Counted from the stretch's first letter, positions 45,163 through 53,485 are shown. The stretch: 64,000 bases of DNA from Pseudanabaena biceps (GCA_013361095.1 JAATWA010000001.1:2706501-2770500), one strand, 5' to 3'. A program made the numbers and translations. Notes: generated from the letters alone by a model not told the origin.

Positions 45163-45262
45163 TTCACCTCCAACATTCACCGATAATCACACCCCCCCTA
45201 AGCGATCGCCATTCACCGATAATCCCCAATTCGCAGGGATAAGCGATCGGTTACAGCGCAAA

Positions 45263-45328
45263 GGTTAGAGCATTTGCGTATAGAGATTTCGGTGACAATT
45301 TACAAATATTGGCGCAAATGCTCTAACC
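45263..45328. repeat. Hairpin, GGTTAGAGCATTTGCG arms
   Basis: 16-bp perfect arms separated by 34 bases. Similar geometry to the flanking hairpins but with different arm sequence. Confidence 0.7.
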
Positions 45329-45461
45329 CTACATCTGCCATATTTTCCACATTTAACGCATGTCTTACAACCCTGAAATTTATCATCGGCACTCTATCCG
45401 TTTGCAAGGATATGACTACACAAACGCAGGAATCTATCTTTAGCTGTCAAAAATTCCCATA

Positions 45462-45526
45462 GGAGCAGAGCATTCCTACATAAACGTATGATTTTAAGAA
45501 CCTCTCAAATTGAGAATGTTCTGTCC
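45462..45526. repeat. Dispersed hairpin, second copy (GGAGCAGAGCATTC arms)
   Basis: Homologous to 45098-45162 with several differences. Loop length and the trailing CCTCCAAC are conserved. Confidence 0.65.
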
Positions 45527-45576
45527 TTAGCCTCCAACTATAATTATTTTTTAATTATTTCTTGGTGAGTTTAATT

Positions 45577-46197
45577 ATGAGTCTTTTTCTACAGACCCTT
45601 GCTGGCACAAAAGAAATCTATGTTAAGCAAAAGTTTGAAATTGCTGAAATATTTGGCTTTGAAACCCGTAACCGCTATCTAATCCAAACTGATGATGGAC
45701 AACAGTTCGGATATTGCGCCGAGCCAAAACTGGGCTTTGGGGATGCCATTATGCGGCAATTTTTAGGACATTGGCGTGTTTTTAATATCGTGGGAACCGA
45801 TATGAGTAGCCAACAGGTTTTTCGCGCTCATCATCCTTTTCGTTGGTTCTTTCAGCGACTTGACGTTTTTGGAGCAGGCGATACTCCTATAGGCAGCCTA
45901 CAGCAAAGATTTGCTTGGTTCAATAAACAATTTGATTTTTTGGACAGTAGAGGACGAGTTGTGATGACAATGACCTCACCAATATGGAAGATCTGGACAT
46001 TTCCCATCAAAAAAGGTAGTCGAGATGTTTCTATGATTGAGAAAAAATGGTCGGGACTTTCTAAGGAATTATTTACTGATGCGGATAATTTTAGAGTGAG
46101 GTTTACTGATACCAAACTGACGGCTGATGAGAGACTGCTACTACTTGCAGGGGCGATGTTTGTGGATCTTCTATATTTTGAAGCCAAAGCTTCCTAA
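45577..46197 (+). CDS. Phospholipid scramblase-related protein
   Basis: 206 residues from the ATG at 45577 (GGTGAG upstream). It has the tubby-like beta-barrel pattern of scramblase/LURP-one relatives: LAGTKEIYVKQKFEIAEIFGFETRNRYLI, then WRVFNIVGTDMSSQQVFRAHHPFRW, GSLQQRFAWFNKQFDFLDSRG and a C-terminal hydrophobic helix (LLLLAGAMFVDLLYFEA). No signal peptide. Membrane association through the C-terminal helix is likely; scramblase activity in bacteria is not established. Confidence 0.7.
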   Translation: MSLFLQTLAGTKEIYVKQKFEIAEIFGFETRNRYLIQTDDGQQFGYCAEPKLGFGDAIMRQFLGHWRVFNIVGTDMSSQQVFRAHHPFRWFFQRLDVFGAGDTPIGSLQQRFAWFNKQFDFLDSRGRVVMTMTSPIWKIWTFPIKKGSRDVSMIEKKWSGLSKELFTDADNFRVRFTDTKLTADERLLLLAGAMFVDLLYFEAKAS

Positions 46198-46288
46198 CTT
46201 GCTAGATCGCCCACCAAAACCACAGAATGCAGAAGCGGCGCTTCTCCATTCTGGTTTTAGCTCCTCACAAGACAGGCGATCGCTATAT

Positions 46289-46513
46289 TTAATGGAAGGC
46301 GATCGCTAAACCAAGTAATGTTCCAATTACACCTAATATAGTTAAGAAAAAATGAAATAGTGATGTGCTGCCTTTTTTGACCATATTCCGCATTGCAAGT
46401 TTAACGAAACTACTTTTTTCTGAGTCTTGATTAGAAGATGATTTCTTATTGATAGTTTTATCTTTGCTATCTGTGGGAATTAAGATACTTTGATCGTCTG
46501 ATTGATTATTCAT
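46289..46513 (-). CDS. Small membrane protein, DUF3285-like
   Basis: 74 residues: a disordered polar N-terminus (1-33), then SFVKLAMRNMVKKGSTSLFHFFLTILG, which matches the VKLAMRNMVRKGGTSLxHF pattern of the cyanobacterial DUF3285 family, and one transmembrane helix to the end (TILGVIGTLLGLAIAF). Function unknown. Single-pass inner or thylakoid membrane protein. Confidence 0.7.
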   Translation of the reverse strand: MNNQSDDQSILIPTDSKDKTINKKSSSNQDSEKSSFVKLAMRNMVKKGSTSLFHFFLTILGVIGTLLGLAIAFH

Positions 46514-46977
46514 AATTAGTTGTTTTATTCTTTTAGAAATACTGGTAAAAATTATCTCGTTACGCCAAATATAAAATTAGTCAACTCAGTCAACAACAAA
46601 AATTAGCTATACAAAAGTGTTAGTAAGTTAACTAGAAATAGTTAAATACCAAAGTCAAAGTTTGTGGCACACCTTGAGTGTGCGCTAAAGATTTTTAGAG
46701 TTTATATTTAATTTTACGTAGCTATTTAGGCTCAAGGATTTTGCCAAAAAAAGCCTAAAAGACCAGTTTTTCGCAAGCAAACAAGACTTTATGCCTACAT
46801 TGCCTTAAAGAAAGTTTATCATTATTTCCTGTTAGACCCTGTAAGATAATTACATCATCTTAAAAAAGTTAAGATGATTAGTACAAAATAAGTATAAGTA
46901 ATTTTGCTGTTGTGTAGTACGGTTTGCACAGGCAAAATTTAAATGCCTATCATAGTTAACTCAAGGAGACATTTACT
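46514..46977. other. Upstream region of the gas vesicle operon
   Basis: 464 AT-rich bases between divergent genes. It contains the dispersed motif TTTAATTTTACGTAGCTA (46707-46724) and a short AAGATGATTA-type repeat near 46860-46875. AAGGAGA lies 9 bases before the gvpA ATG. The gvpA promoter must lie here. No gene seen. Confidence 0.55.
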
Positions 46978-47196
46978 ATGGCTGTCGAAAAAGTCAACTC
47001 TTCCTCTAGCCTAGCGGAAGTAATCGATCGCATCTTGGACAAGGGTATCGTAATTGATGCATGGGTCAGAGTCTCACTCGTGGGGATTGAACTGTTATCG
47101 ATTGAAGCTCGTGTTGTTATCGCCTCTGTAGAAACATACCTAAAGTATGCTGAAGCAGTTGGTCTTACAGCTTCGGCGGCAGTACCTGCTGCTTAG
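46978..47196 (+). CDS. gvpA: Gas vesicle structural protein GvpA
   Basis: 72 residues, nearly identical in style to cyanobacterial Gvp[55 protein letters not shown]. It self-assembles into the ribs of the hollow gas vesicle that gives buoyancy. Strong AAGGAGA RBS. Single copy here, many cyanobacteria carry tandem gvpA copies. First gene of gvpA-C-N-J. Confidence 0.98.
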   Translation: MAVEKVNSSSSLAEVIDRILDKGIVIDAWVRVSLVGIELLSIEARVVIASVETYLKYAEAVGLTASAAVPAA

Positions 47197-47463
47197 TTTG
47201 ACTGACCTCTAGCCAAGTGCTAGCCGTTGCTCGCTAAACAATAGACTATTAGCCTACCGATTTCTTTTTTACTCCCTTCTCACCAGAAATTATTTTATCA
47301 AGGTTTTTTGCTAAGCAAGCAACTAGCTGACGAAGTAATAAATTTTGGTAAGGTAGTTACACGGTGGGGAGGGGGATCAAACGAAAATATTGGCGGGGTT
47401 TAAATTTTTTGTTTGTCACTATCTAAATAATTTAGAAAATTTGAGAGACTTGAGGATAACGTT

Positions 47464-48588
47464 ATGGCTTCTTTAATGCAGGCTTTTGCAGAAGCGAGAC
47501 AGCAACGATTACAAGAAAGAAAGAATTTTGTGGGGGCCTGTCAACAAGCAAGCGAAGACAGAGCAAAAGAGTTTCAGGAACAAGCCGCAGCAACAGCAAA
47601 ATATCTTGCCCATGCAGAACAAAATCGCTTGGCATGGGATTTGGGCAGACAAGCGATCGCTGAAAATGCTCTAGCAGCGAGACAGGAAGAACTGCAAAAT
47701 CGGGCTGATCAAATATCTGAATATCTGCAAGTTCTAAATACTACCCGCATTCAAACCGCTGCCACCGATAGCGAAGAACGCGCTCAGGAAGTTAGAACTC
47801 GCACCTTTAAGACTCAATCGCAACTGAAGCATATTCACAAGGCAAGAGTTCGCGATGGCAATAGTGCCAGACTCGAAAGACAAAGAATTACCCAAGAAAG
47901 GGCTGCGCTCACCGAAATGCAGATCGAAGATATAAACAAGGCTCGTCTTGCTAGTGCTGCGGTTGATGCTCAACAACGCGCTGCTGAGGTGGAAGCCAGA
48001 ACTGAGGAAATGATCGCTAAACTTCAGGCAATTTCATCACAAAGACTCTCAGAAGCCAAGCAAGATGCGGAACTCAGAGCGCAAGGATTTAGCGATCGCG
48101 TTGCTGATGTGAAGTCTTCTTTAGCAGAGATTAATGCTAATCGTCTTGCTGAAGCAGAAGCTCAGGCTCAAAAGTTAAGTGACTTTCGCGCTGATTTAAG
48201 GGCTGCGGTATGGTCAGGCGATCGCACGGTAGCTAAACCAGTTGAACCAGTCTCCGTCAAGCCAGCTAAGTCCAAAGCCGTTGTCGCCCCTGTAGAAAAG
48301 CCTAGTAAGCTCAAAAAAGTCGCAACTCCTCCTATCGAAGCTAAAGCTCCTGAAGCCCCTAAACCGATTGAAGTTAAGGAAACTCCCAAGGAAGTCGTGA
48401 AATCAGCTAGCAAAATCGAACAATTTGTGGTTGACTATGTTTCCCAATTATCGACAAACTCTAGTTTGCTAGAAGTGGTCAATGATCGAGACACGGTGAG
48501 GGACTTGCTTGCTCAAGGTGCTAACACACTCAAGGTTGATCCGTCTGATATCCTTAATACCCTGCTGCAAATGGCAGAAGCCTCTTAA
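47464..48588 (+). CDS. gvpC: Gas vesicle outer protein GvpC with C-terminal extension
   Basis: 374 residues. About six 33-residue helical repeats span about 40-240 (for example ADQISEYLQVLNTTRIQTAA, EEMIAKLQAISSQRLSEAK, ADVKSSLAEINANRLAEAE). These bind GvpA ribs from outside and strengthen the vesicle. A Lys/Pro/Val/Glu-rich linker (about 255-320) follows, then a compact about 55-residue helical end (IEQFVVDYVSQLSTNSSLLE to NTLLQMAEAS). The typical filamentous-cyanobacterial GvpC ends soon after the repeats, so this extension is unusual. Confidence 0.92.
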   Translation: MASLMQAFAEARQQRLQERKNFVGACQQASEDRAKEFQEQAAATAKYLAHAEQNRLAWDLGRQAIAENALAARQEELQNRADQISEYLQVLNTTRIQTAATDSEERAQEVRTRTFKTQSQLKHIHKARVRDGNSARLERQRITQERAALTEMQIEDINKARLASAAVDAQQRAAEVEARTEEMIAKLQAISSQRLSEAKQDAELRAQGFSDRVADVKSSLAEINANRLAEAEAQAQKLSDFRADLRAAVWSGDRTVAKPVEPVSVKPAKSKAVVAPVEKPSKLKKVATPPIEAKAPEAPKPIEVKETPKEVVKSASKIEQFVVDYVSQLSTNSSLLEVVNDRDTVRDLLAQGANTLKVDPSDILNTLLQMAEAS

Positions 48589-48591
48589 AAC

Positions 48592-49473
48592 ATGACCACA
48601 GTCCTCCATGCTAATGCTCGTCAGTTTGTCAGCACTGACTTTACTAAACAAATAGTACGTCGTGCTTTGCGTTATTTGCAGTCTGGTTTTGCAATCCACC
48701 TGCGCGGTCCTGCGGGGACGGGTAAAACTACTCTCGCAATGCACCTTGCTGGTTTAGTTGGAAGACCGATGGTGTTAATCTACGGTGATGAAGATCTGCG
48801 ATCGTCCCAACTGATTGGCTCTAATTCTGGTTATACACGCAAAAAAGTTGTTGACAACTACATCCACTCAGTTTTGAAGGTGGAAGATGATTTGCGCCAA
48901 AGTTGGACAGATTCGCGCCTTACCTTAGCCGCCAAAGAAGGCTTTACACTCATTTATGATGAGTTCAACCGATCGCGCCCTGAAGTAAATAACGTTTTGC
49001 TGAGCGCTCTCGAAGAGAAACTAATTGTCTTGCCTCCCGATAGTTCTCAATCGGAATATGTGCGGGTGCATCCCCTGTTCCGTGCCATCTTTACATCTAA
49101 TCCTGAAGAATATGCAGGAGTACATCCGACGCAGGATGCACTGCTCGATCGCATGATCACTATTAATGTTGGTGAAGCGGATATAGAAACCGAGAAGCAA
49201 ATATTAGTAAATCGGGTTGGACTAGAACGCACTGAAGCCTTGAAATTGATCAATTTAATTCGAGGATTTCGCCGTCAAGTGCAATGTAGTAAAGCTTCAA
49301 GTTTACGAGCTTGCTTGCTCATCGGCAAAATTTGCCATGAACATGAAATCCCAATTTCAGGCAAGAATGAGGACTTTCGAGATCTTTGCTTTGATGTATT
49401 GATTTCTCGCTATGGTAGTGGGGAGCCTGAGTCGGAAATTGGACTCGCTAAATTATTGGATCAAATACCTTAA
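48592..49473 (+). CDS. gvpN: Gas vesicle protein GvpN, MoxR-type AAA+ ATPase
   Basis: 293 residues. Walker A GPAGTGKTTLA, Walker B LIYDEFNRSRPEVNN, sensor 1 IFTSNPEEYAG. GvpN is needed for vesicle enlargement, probably remodelling protein assemblies. The ATG is 3 bases after the gvpC stop, and its TAA overlaps the gvpJ ATG. Confidence 0.96.
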   Translation: MTTVLHANARQFVSTDFTKQIVRRALRYLQSGFAIHLRGPAGTGKTTLAMHLAGLVGRPMVLIYGDEDLRSSQLIGSNSGYTRKKVVDNYIHSVLKVEDDLRQSWTDSRLTLAAKEGFTLIYDEFNRSRPEVNNVLLSALEEKLIVLPPDSSQSEYVRVHPLFRAIFTSNPEEYAGVHPTQDALLDRMITINVGEADIETEKQILVNRVGLERTEALKLINLIRGFRRQVQCSKASSLRACLLIGKICHEHEIPISGKNEDFRDLCFDVLISRYGSGEPESEIGLAKLLDQIP

Positions 49474-49790
49474 TGTCTCAAGCGATTAAATCTAGTACCA
49501 ATGGTTCTTCTCTTGCCGATATTCTCGAAAGAGTATTGGATAAGGGAATTGTCATTGCTGGTGATATCACAGTGTCCGTGGGCAGTGTCGAGTTACTGAG
49601 CATCAGGATTCGGTTGTTGGTTGCATCTGTGGATAAGGCAAAGGAAATTGGCATTAACTGGTGGGAGTCTGATCCTTATTTGTCATCAAGGACACAGGAG
49701 TTGCTTGCTTCTAATCAGCAATTATTGGAGAAAGTAAATCTTCTAGAAAGAGAACTTGCTGCTGTAAAGCAGTTGGAAGGTAATAATTAA
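49473..49790 (+). CDS. gvpJ: Gas vesicle minor protein GvpJ
   Basis: 105 residues, a GvpA paralogue: SLADILERVLDKGIVIAGDITVSVGSVELLSIRIRLLVASVDKAKEIG, followed by a charged helical tail (LLEKVNLLERELAAVKQLE). It probably acts in nucleation or at the vesicle tips. Start overlaps the gvpN stop (TAATG). gvpK, F, G, V and W are not seen downstream; the cluster ends at palindromes. Confidence 0.93.
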   Translation: MSQAIKSSTNGSSLADILERVLDKGIVIAGDITVSVGSVELLSIRIRLLVASVDKAKEIGINWWESDPYLSSRTQELLASNQQLLEKVNLLERELAAVKQLEGNN

Positions 49791-49823
49791 ACAATTACAG
49801 CGCTTTGCGCTTTCTTAAAACCA

Positions 49824-49870
49824 AAAAAACTACTAAAAGTCAGGCTTTGCCTGACTTTTAGTAGTTTTTT
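49824..49870. terminator. gvp operon terminator, 22-bp perfect arms, TTT loop
   Basis: A6-CTACTAAAAGTCAGGC-TTT plus complement ending T6, 34 bases after the gvpJ stop. Preceded by the motif ACAGCGCTTTGCGCT. Confidence 0.85.
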
Positions 49871-49892
49871 GTACTATACAAAGTCTCGAAGT

Positions 49893-49937
49893 GAATGATT
49901 AGGGTTGCGCGGCTCCGCCGCGCAACCCTAATCATTC
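49893..49937. terminator. Palindrome, 21-bp perfect arms, TCC loop
   Basis: GAATGATTAGGGTTGCGCGG arm and CGCGGC-TCC-GCCGCG core, followed by AGGAAGGGAGT. It can end the leftward ferritin-like gene. Confidence 0.8.
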
Positions 49938-49954
49938 AACAGGAAGGGAGTCAC

Positions 49955-50590
49955 CTAGACTTTGATAATCCAAGCATCACGAGTTTTGCTGCTCACAAAA
50001 GCGGCGGGGATTACATTGAGGCTAACGCCAAGAGACTGGAAAGCTGCCCTAATTAATGTGGCATGGGAAGCTTCGGTCGCACAAATACTTGCACCTGCGG
50101 TAATTAAATCAGGATTTTTGAGCTTAGCAACTTCTGATCCATAGGCGATCGCAGCATCCACTTCTAAAGCAAGGGCAAGCTTCGCAATATTCACATCAGA
50201 GTCGAGATTCCCCTCTCCTTTCTGGATGTAAGGAGTAACAGTTTTGAGATATTCAGTTTTTGCCATTGTCGGTACGCCGCCAAGTTTTTTCACTACTGAG
50301 GCTAGTAAATCTCGATGGGCTTTATGATCAGTTTGATTGGCTAAGGCGATTTCCAAAACTGCCTTACCGACATTGCTGTCGGTGAGCTTGCCAGCAGCAA
50401 AGCCATAGGCCCAAATTGCTTGATGCTCATAAAACAAAGCCCCATTGAGAATTTTGATGTCATTAGCTACATCACCTTTAGTTGCAGCTAGTACCGCAGG
50501 CACAACTGCGGCACTAGTAGCCACTCCCACTGCTCCAAACAAACCAGCTTTAATCAATTCACGACGTGAAGATCTTGTGACTCTAGACAT
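49955..50590 (-). CDS. Tat-exported ferritin-like domain protein
   Basis: 211 residues. N-terminal twin-arginine signal SSRRELIKAGLFGAVGVATSA, then a four-helix ferritin-like domain (about 40-185): ILNGALFYEHQAIWAYGFAAG, VLEIALANQTDHKAHRDLL, LALALEVDAAIAYGSEVA and ATEASHATLIRAA provide Glu/His positions typical of a di-iron site (EHQ, DHKAH, EASH). Resembles DUF4439-type proteins. It would act in the periplasm. Divergent from the ECF sigma gene, which may control it. Confidence 0.75.
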   Translation of the reverse strand: MSRVTRSSRRELIKAGLFGAVGVATSAAVVPAVLAATKGDVANDIKILNGALFYEHQAIWAYGFAAGKLTDSNVGKAVLEIALANQTDHKAHRDLLASVVKKLGGVPTMAKTEYLKTVTPYIQKGEGNLDSDVNIAKLALALEVDAAIAYGSEVAKLKNPDLITAGASICATEASHATLIRAAFQSLGVSLNVIPAAFVSSKTRDAWIIKV

Positions 50591-50752
50591 GTTTTTTTAC
50601 CAGATGATATATATTTAAGAACCAGTTATGACTTATTAACGACCACTACAAAATTGCAATGGGTAGCTGGGTTTTAATTACGCCTAGCTACTTACATCGT
50701 TAAAAATGTTTGCCTTCGCTGATTTAAATAGGAATACGGAGAAGATCTGATC

Positions 50753-51358
50753 TTGGATTCATGCGATCGCAAATTTCTTAAAACTGACAGCGATAGTAGA
50801 CAAGATGAAATTTTGCTCATCAGTCGCATCGCTGCCCAAGACCAAACATCTCTTTCCAAGCTGTACGATCGCTATGCCAGAGTCATTTATACGATCGCTT
50901 ATAAAATTCTTAACTCTTCAGAAGAATCCGAAGAGGTAGTTTTAGACGTATTTACTCAAGTATGGCGAATTGCCAAAAACTACAATTTCCAAAAAGGAAG
51001 AGTAGATACATGGTTGTTTATGCTAACTCGCAGCCGAGCCTTAGATCGCTTACGTCGCCATGCGAGATTTGATAAAGCGATTACTGCTTCTGAAGATGCG
51101 GCGCTAACTATGCGATCGCAAACCGATACTCCTGAAGAAGAATTACTAATTCAAGAGAGGGGCGCTTATATCAATGCTTGTCTGGCGAAGATTCCTACGG
51201 AGCAGCGTCTGGTTTTAGAACTCGCTTATTTTAGTGATCTTAGCCATAGTGAAATTGCGGCAAAAACAGGGCTTTCCCTTGGCACTGTAAAAACCCGCAT
51301 TCGGCTTGGCTTAAAAAAATTACGGGAAGCGATCGGTGATGAATGGTCTAAGAATTGA
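50753..51358 (+). CDS. ECF-family RNA polymerase sigma factor
   Basis: 201 residues from a TTG start with GGAGAAG about 8 bases upstream. Region 2: LYDRYARVIYTIAYKILNSSEESEEVVLDVFTQVWR and DTWLFMLTRSRALDRLRR. Region 4: LAKIPTEQRLVLELAYFSDLSHSEIAAKTGLSLGTVKTRIRLGLKKLR. The adjacent cupin-type anti-sigma gene fits the ChrR-controlled ECF group that responds to oxidative stress such as singlet oxygen. Confidence 0.92.
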   Translation: MDSCDRKFLKTDSDSRQDEILLISRIAAQDQTSLSKLYDRYARVIYTIAYKILNSSEESEEVVLDVFTQVWRIAKNYNFQKGRVDTWLFMLTRSRALDRLRRHARFDKAITASEDAALTMRSQTDTPEEELLIQERGAYINACLAKIPTEQRLVLELAYFSDLSHSEIAAKTGLSLGTVKTRIRLGLKKLREAIGDEWSKN

Positions 51359-51515
51359 TGATTTGTTTGATCGGTAATTGCTGCAAAATTATATTTGTAT
51401 TCAGCTACTTATCATCTTTCACAGGCTACTGAAATACGAGATTGTCTCTCTATCCTCTTTACCTCGCTTGCTAAAAAAGCATTATAAAATCAATGATATT
51501 TAGGAACTAACCTGC

Positions 51516-52097
51516 ATGAATCAGAAAAAACTTAATGACTTATTAGGATTAACCGACTTAGAAGCGATCGCCTTAGACGATATCCAATGTGACGATATCC
51601 AATGTGGCGAAGAACTTGTTGATCATGCTTCCGAAATAGAATTAAAAATAGAAAATGAATTGAAAGCGCTACGGAATGCGACAGCTACGATTGCCTATGC
51701 TGAGCCAATATTAGCGGTTCCCGCTAGCCTCAAACAGAGACTATTTAACCGCATTCAACAGGAAACTAAGGTTTTAGATTTGGTTGCTAAGCGATCGGGA
51801 AAACTCAAATGGAAACCTCATCCTGTCAAAGGCTTGGTGATGACAATTTTAAATATAGATTTATTTAAAAGACAAGTATCTGCATTAGTCCGCGCTGAAG
51901 TGACTGTTGCCTATCCATCCCACCGCCATGCTAAGGGTGAAGAAATTTTTATGCTGGAAGGCGAATTAATGGATGGTGCGATTACTTATAAAGCGGGGGA
52001 TTATCTCTACTCTAAGGCGGGATCTGTCCATGCGCCATTAGCGATCGCGGGTTGTATGTTTTTTGTAAAGACATCTCTCGAAGATAATTTTCTCTAA
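51516..52097 (+). CDS. ChrR-like cupin anti-sigma factor
   Basis: 193 residues. The N-terminal about 80 form the anti-sigma-like part. The C-terminal cupin (about 105-185) contains SHRHAKGEEIFMLEGELMDG with H-x-H and E metal ligands, then AGDYLYSKAGSVHAPLA with a third His. A 12-bp tandem duplication (GACGATATCCAA unit, giving DDIQCDDIQC) lies near residue 21. It should bind the upstream sigma factor and release it on stress. The usual ChrR zinc-binding HxxxCxxC is not evident. Confidence 0.8.
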   Translation: MNQKKLNDLLGLTDLEAIALDDIQCDDIQCGEELVDHASEIELKIENELKALRNATATIAYAEPILAVPASLKQRLFNRIQQETKVLDLVAKRSGKLKWKPHPVKGLVMTILNIDLFKRQVSALVRAEVTVAYPSHRHAKGEEIFMLEGELMDGAITYKAGDYLYSKAGSVHAPLAIAGCMFFVKTSLEDNFL

Positions 52098-52112
52098 AAT
52101 TAGCTAAACAGA

Positions 52113-52139
52113 GAGTTGCGGCGCTTTGCGCCGCAACTC
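52113..52139. terminator. Palindrome, 12-bp perfect arms, TTT loop
   Basis: GAGTTGCGGCGC-TTT plus complement, between convergent cupin and nusB genes. A short version of the copy at 15401. Confidence 0.8.
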
Positions 52140-52140
52140 G

Positions 52141-52782
52141 TTAGTTGGACTTACGCGATTCTTTAAGCTGATCATCGATGCGGCGCAACACACCATTGAT
52201 AAAGCGATAGCCATCTTCGCTGCTATAGCGTTTGGCTAGTTCTACCGCCTCATCGATCGCAATTTTACTTGCCACACTCATAAACATCATTTCCGCAGTG
52301 GCAATTCGCAAAATATCTTTATCTACTTGCGCGAGGCGATCAATTTGCCAGTTTACAAGGGCGCTGCTAATGGCTTCATCTATCTGTGATTTCTTAGTAT
52401 TGACGGTTTTAAGGATGTCGATCGTATAGTTACGCACTTCAGCCCGTTGCGATAGCACCAGCGTCACAGGAAACTCTAAAGCTGCACCAATGTTGTTAAT
52501 GGCATTTTTAGTTAGCTCGATGGCTTCCCGTACCATGCCTTCGGTGGCTTGGATGTCTTGGCGAATGTCACTGGTGCGATCTTCGCTGGAGGTAATTCGA
52601 TCTTGGCTGCGTTGTAACTCAGCGCTCGCAGTCTGTAGTAGTTCTTTAGTTTCATCATAAAGCGATCGCACTACCGCAGTAACGATGTCGTCGAGGGTTT
52701 TTGACTCTAGCTTTTGAGGTTGGCTAGGTAGTTGGTTGATGCTAAATAGGGCGAGTTCGCGGGCGGTGTGGCGGGGTTGCAT
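52141..52782 (-). CDS. nusB: Transcription antitermination protein NusB
   Basis: About 213 residues from the ATG at 52782. MQPRHTARELALFSINQL opens the fold. The C-terminal half has RLAQVDKDILRIATAEMMFM, KIAIDEAVELAKRYSSEDGYRFINGVL, the NusB signature. The middle (about 40-100) has an extra helical insert common in cyanobacterial NusB. It binds boxA RNA with S10 for rRNA antitermination. Confidence 0.94.
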   Translation of the reverse strand: MQPRHTARELALFSINQLPSQPQKLESKTLDDIVTAVVRSLYDETKELLQTASAELQRSQDRITSSEDRTSDIRQDIQATEGMVREAIELTKNAINNIGAALEFPVTLVLSQRAEVRNYTIDILKTVNTKKSQIDEAISSALVNWQIDRLAQVDKDILRIATAEMMFMSVASKIAIDEAVELAKRYSSEDGYRFINGVLRRIDDQLKESRKSN

Positions 52783-52849
52783 AGGAGAAGATAAAATTAA
52801 GCCAATTGCATATCTTATCATTCACTCTACGCACTGCAACCGATAAAAA

Positions 52850-53185
52850 ATGACTCAAACCTTTACAGCTACACTTCATCACCAAGGTCAAACTTTGACG
52901 ATTTCTGTCCCAGAAGATCAAGCCATTCTTGATGCTGCGATCGCGCAGGGGGTCGATTTGCCATGTTCATGTTACGCAGGGGTATGTACGACTTGCGCGG
53001 CTCAACTGGTAAAGGGAACAGTTGACCAAAGCCAAGGTATGGGCATTGGTGGTATGGGTGACGAGCTAGATGCTAAGGGTTACATTCTGCTCTGTGTCTC
53101 CTATCCCAAGTCAGATGTTGAGATTTATACCGACAAGGAGCAGGACGTATATTCGATCCGTTTTGGTTCTGGCTCTGCTACTTAA
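52850..53185 (+). CDS. Plant-type [2Fe-2S] ferredoxin
   Basis: 111 residues. Cluster ligands CSCYAGVCTTC (C-x4-C-x2-C) plus the distal CVSY cysteine, in a beta-grasp fold. The C-terminal part is longer than PetF1 and the loop QSQGMGIGGMGDELDAKGY is atypical (usually DQSFLDDDQ), so it is an alternative ferredoxin rather than the main photosynthetic one. Divergent from nusB. Confidence 0.93.
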   Translation: MTQTFTATLHHQGQTLTISVPEDQAILDAAIAQGVDLPCSCYAGVCTTCAAQLVKGTVDQSQGMGIGGMGDELDAKGYILLCVSYPKSDVEIYTDKEQDVYSIRFGSGSAT

Positions 53186-53203
53186 TTACAGCGCTTTGCG
53201 CTG

Positions 53204-53259
53204 TTACAAGAAAAGATTTAAAAGACTGGCTTTGCAGTCTTTTAAATCTTTTCTTGTAA
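53204..53259. terminator. Palindrome, 25-bp perfect arms, 6-base loop
   Basis: TTACAAGAAAAGATTTAAAA outer arm. It follows the ferredoxin stop and the motif ACAGCGCTTTGCGCT. Confidence 0.8.
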
Positions 53260-53289
53260 TAAAACTAGTGACGACACAAATCATGACAC

Positions 53290-53342
53290 AAAGCCCAAGA
53301 GAGAGTGGCGGCGCAAAGCGCCGCCACTCTCTCTTGGGCTTT
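53290..53342. repeat. Palindrome, 25-bp perfect arms, AAA loop
   Basis: AAAGCCCAAGAGAGAGTGG arm; close relative of 56882 (AAAACCCAAGAGAGAATGG), with both arms co-varying. Confidence 0.85.
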
Positions 53343-53350
53343 AGTTTTAT

Positions 53351-53383
53351 ATTGGCTGGCGGCGCGAAGCGCCGCCAGCCAAT
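53351..53383. repeat. Palindrome, 15-bp perfect arms, GAA loop
   Basis: ATTGGCTGGCGGCGC-GAA plus complement, 8 bases after the previous palindrome. Confidence 0.8.
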
Positions 53384-53485
53384 TCTTGGTGCTTTTAAGC
53401 CAAAATGCCTATAGTTTTATCTTATTAATAAAGGAAATGTAAACAAGATTAAGTCATTTGCACTAACACCCAAAAACAAAAATCG

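Larger units (their letters stand above)
45039..45576. other. Intergenic region with three related hairpins
   Basis: 538 bases without a convincing gene. Hairpins lie at 45098-45162, 45263-45328 and 45462-45526. AT-rich sequence just before the scramblase-like gene includes its RBS (GGTGAG). Confidence 0.6.

Noticed and set aside
45068..45462. Two short open frames on the + strand
   Set aside because: They lie across repeated hairpins, have no RBS, odd composition and no recognisable protein pattern.
51578..51605. 12-bp tandem duplication in the anti-sigma gene as a possible CRISPR-like or regulatory repeat
   Set aside because: Only two copies, in frame, giving DDIQCDDIQC; a simple slippage event.
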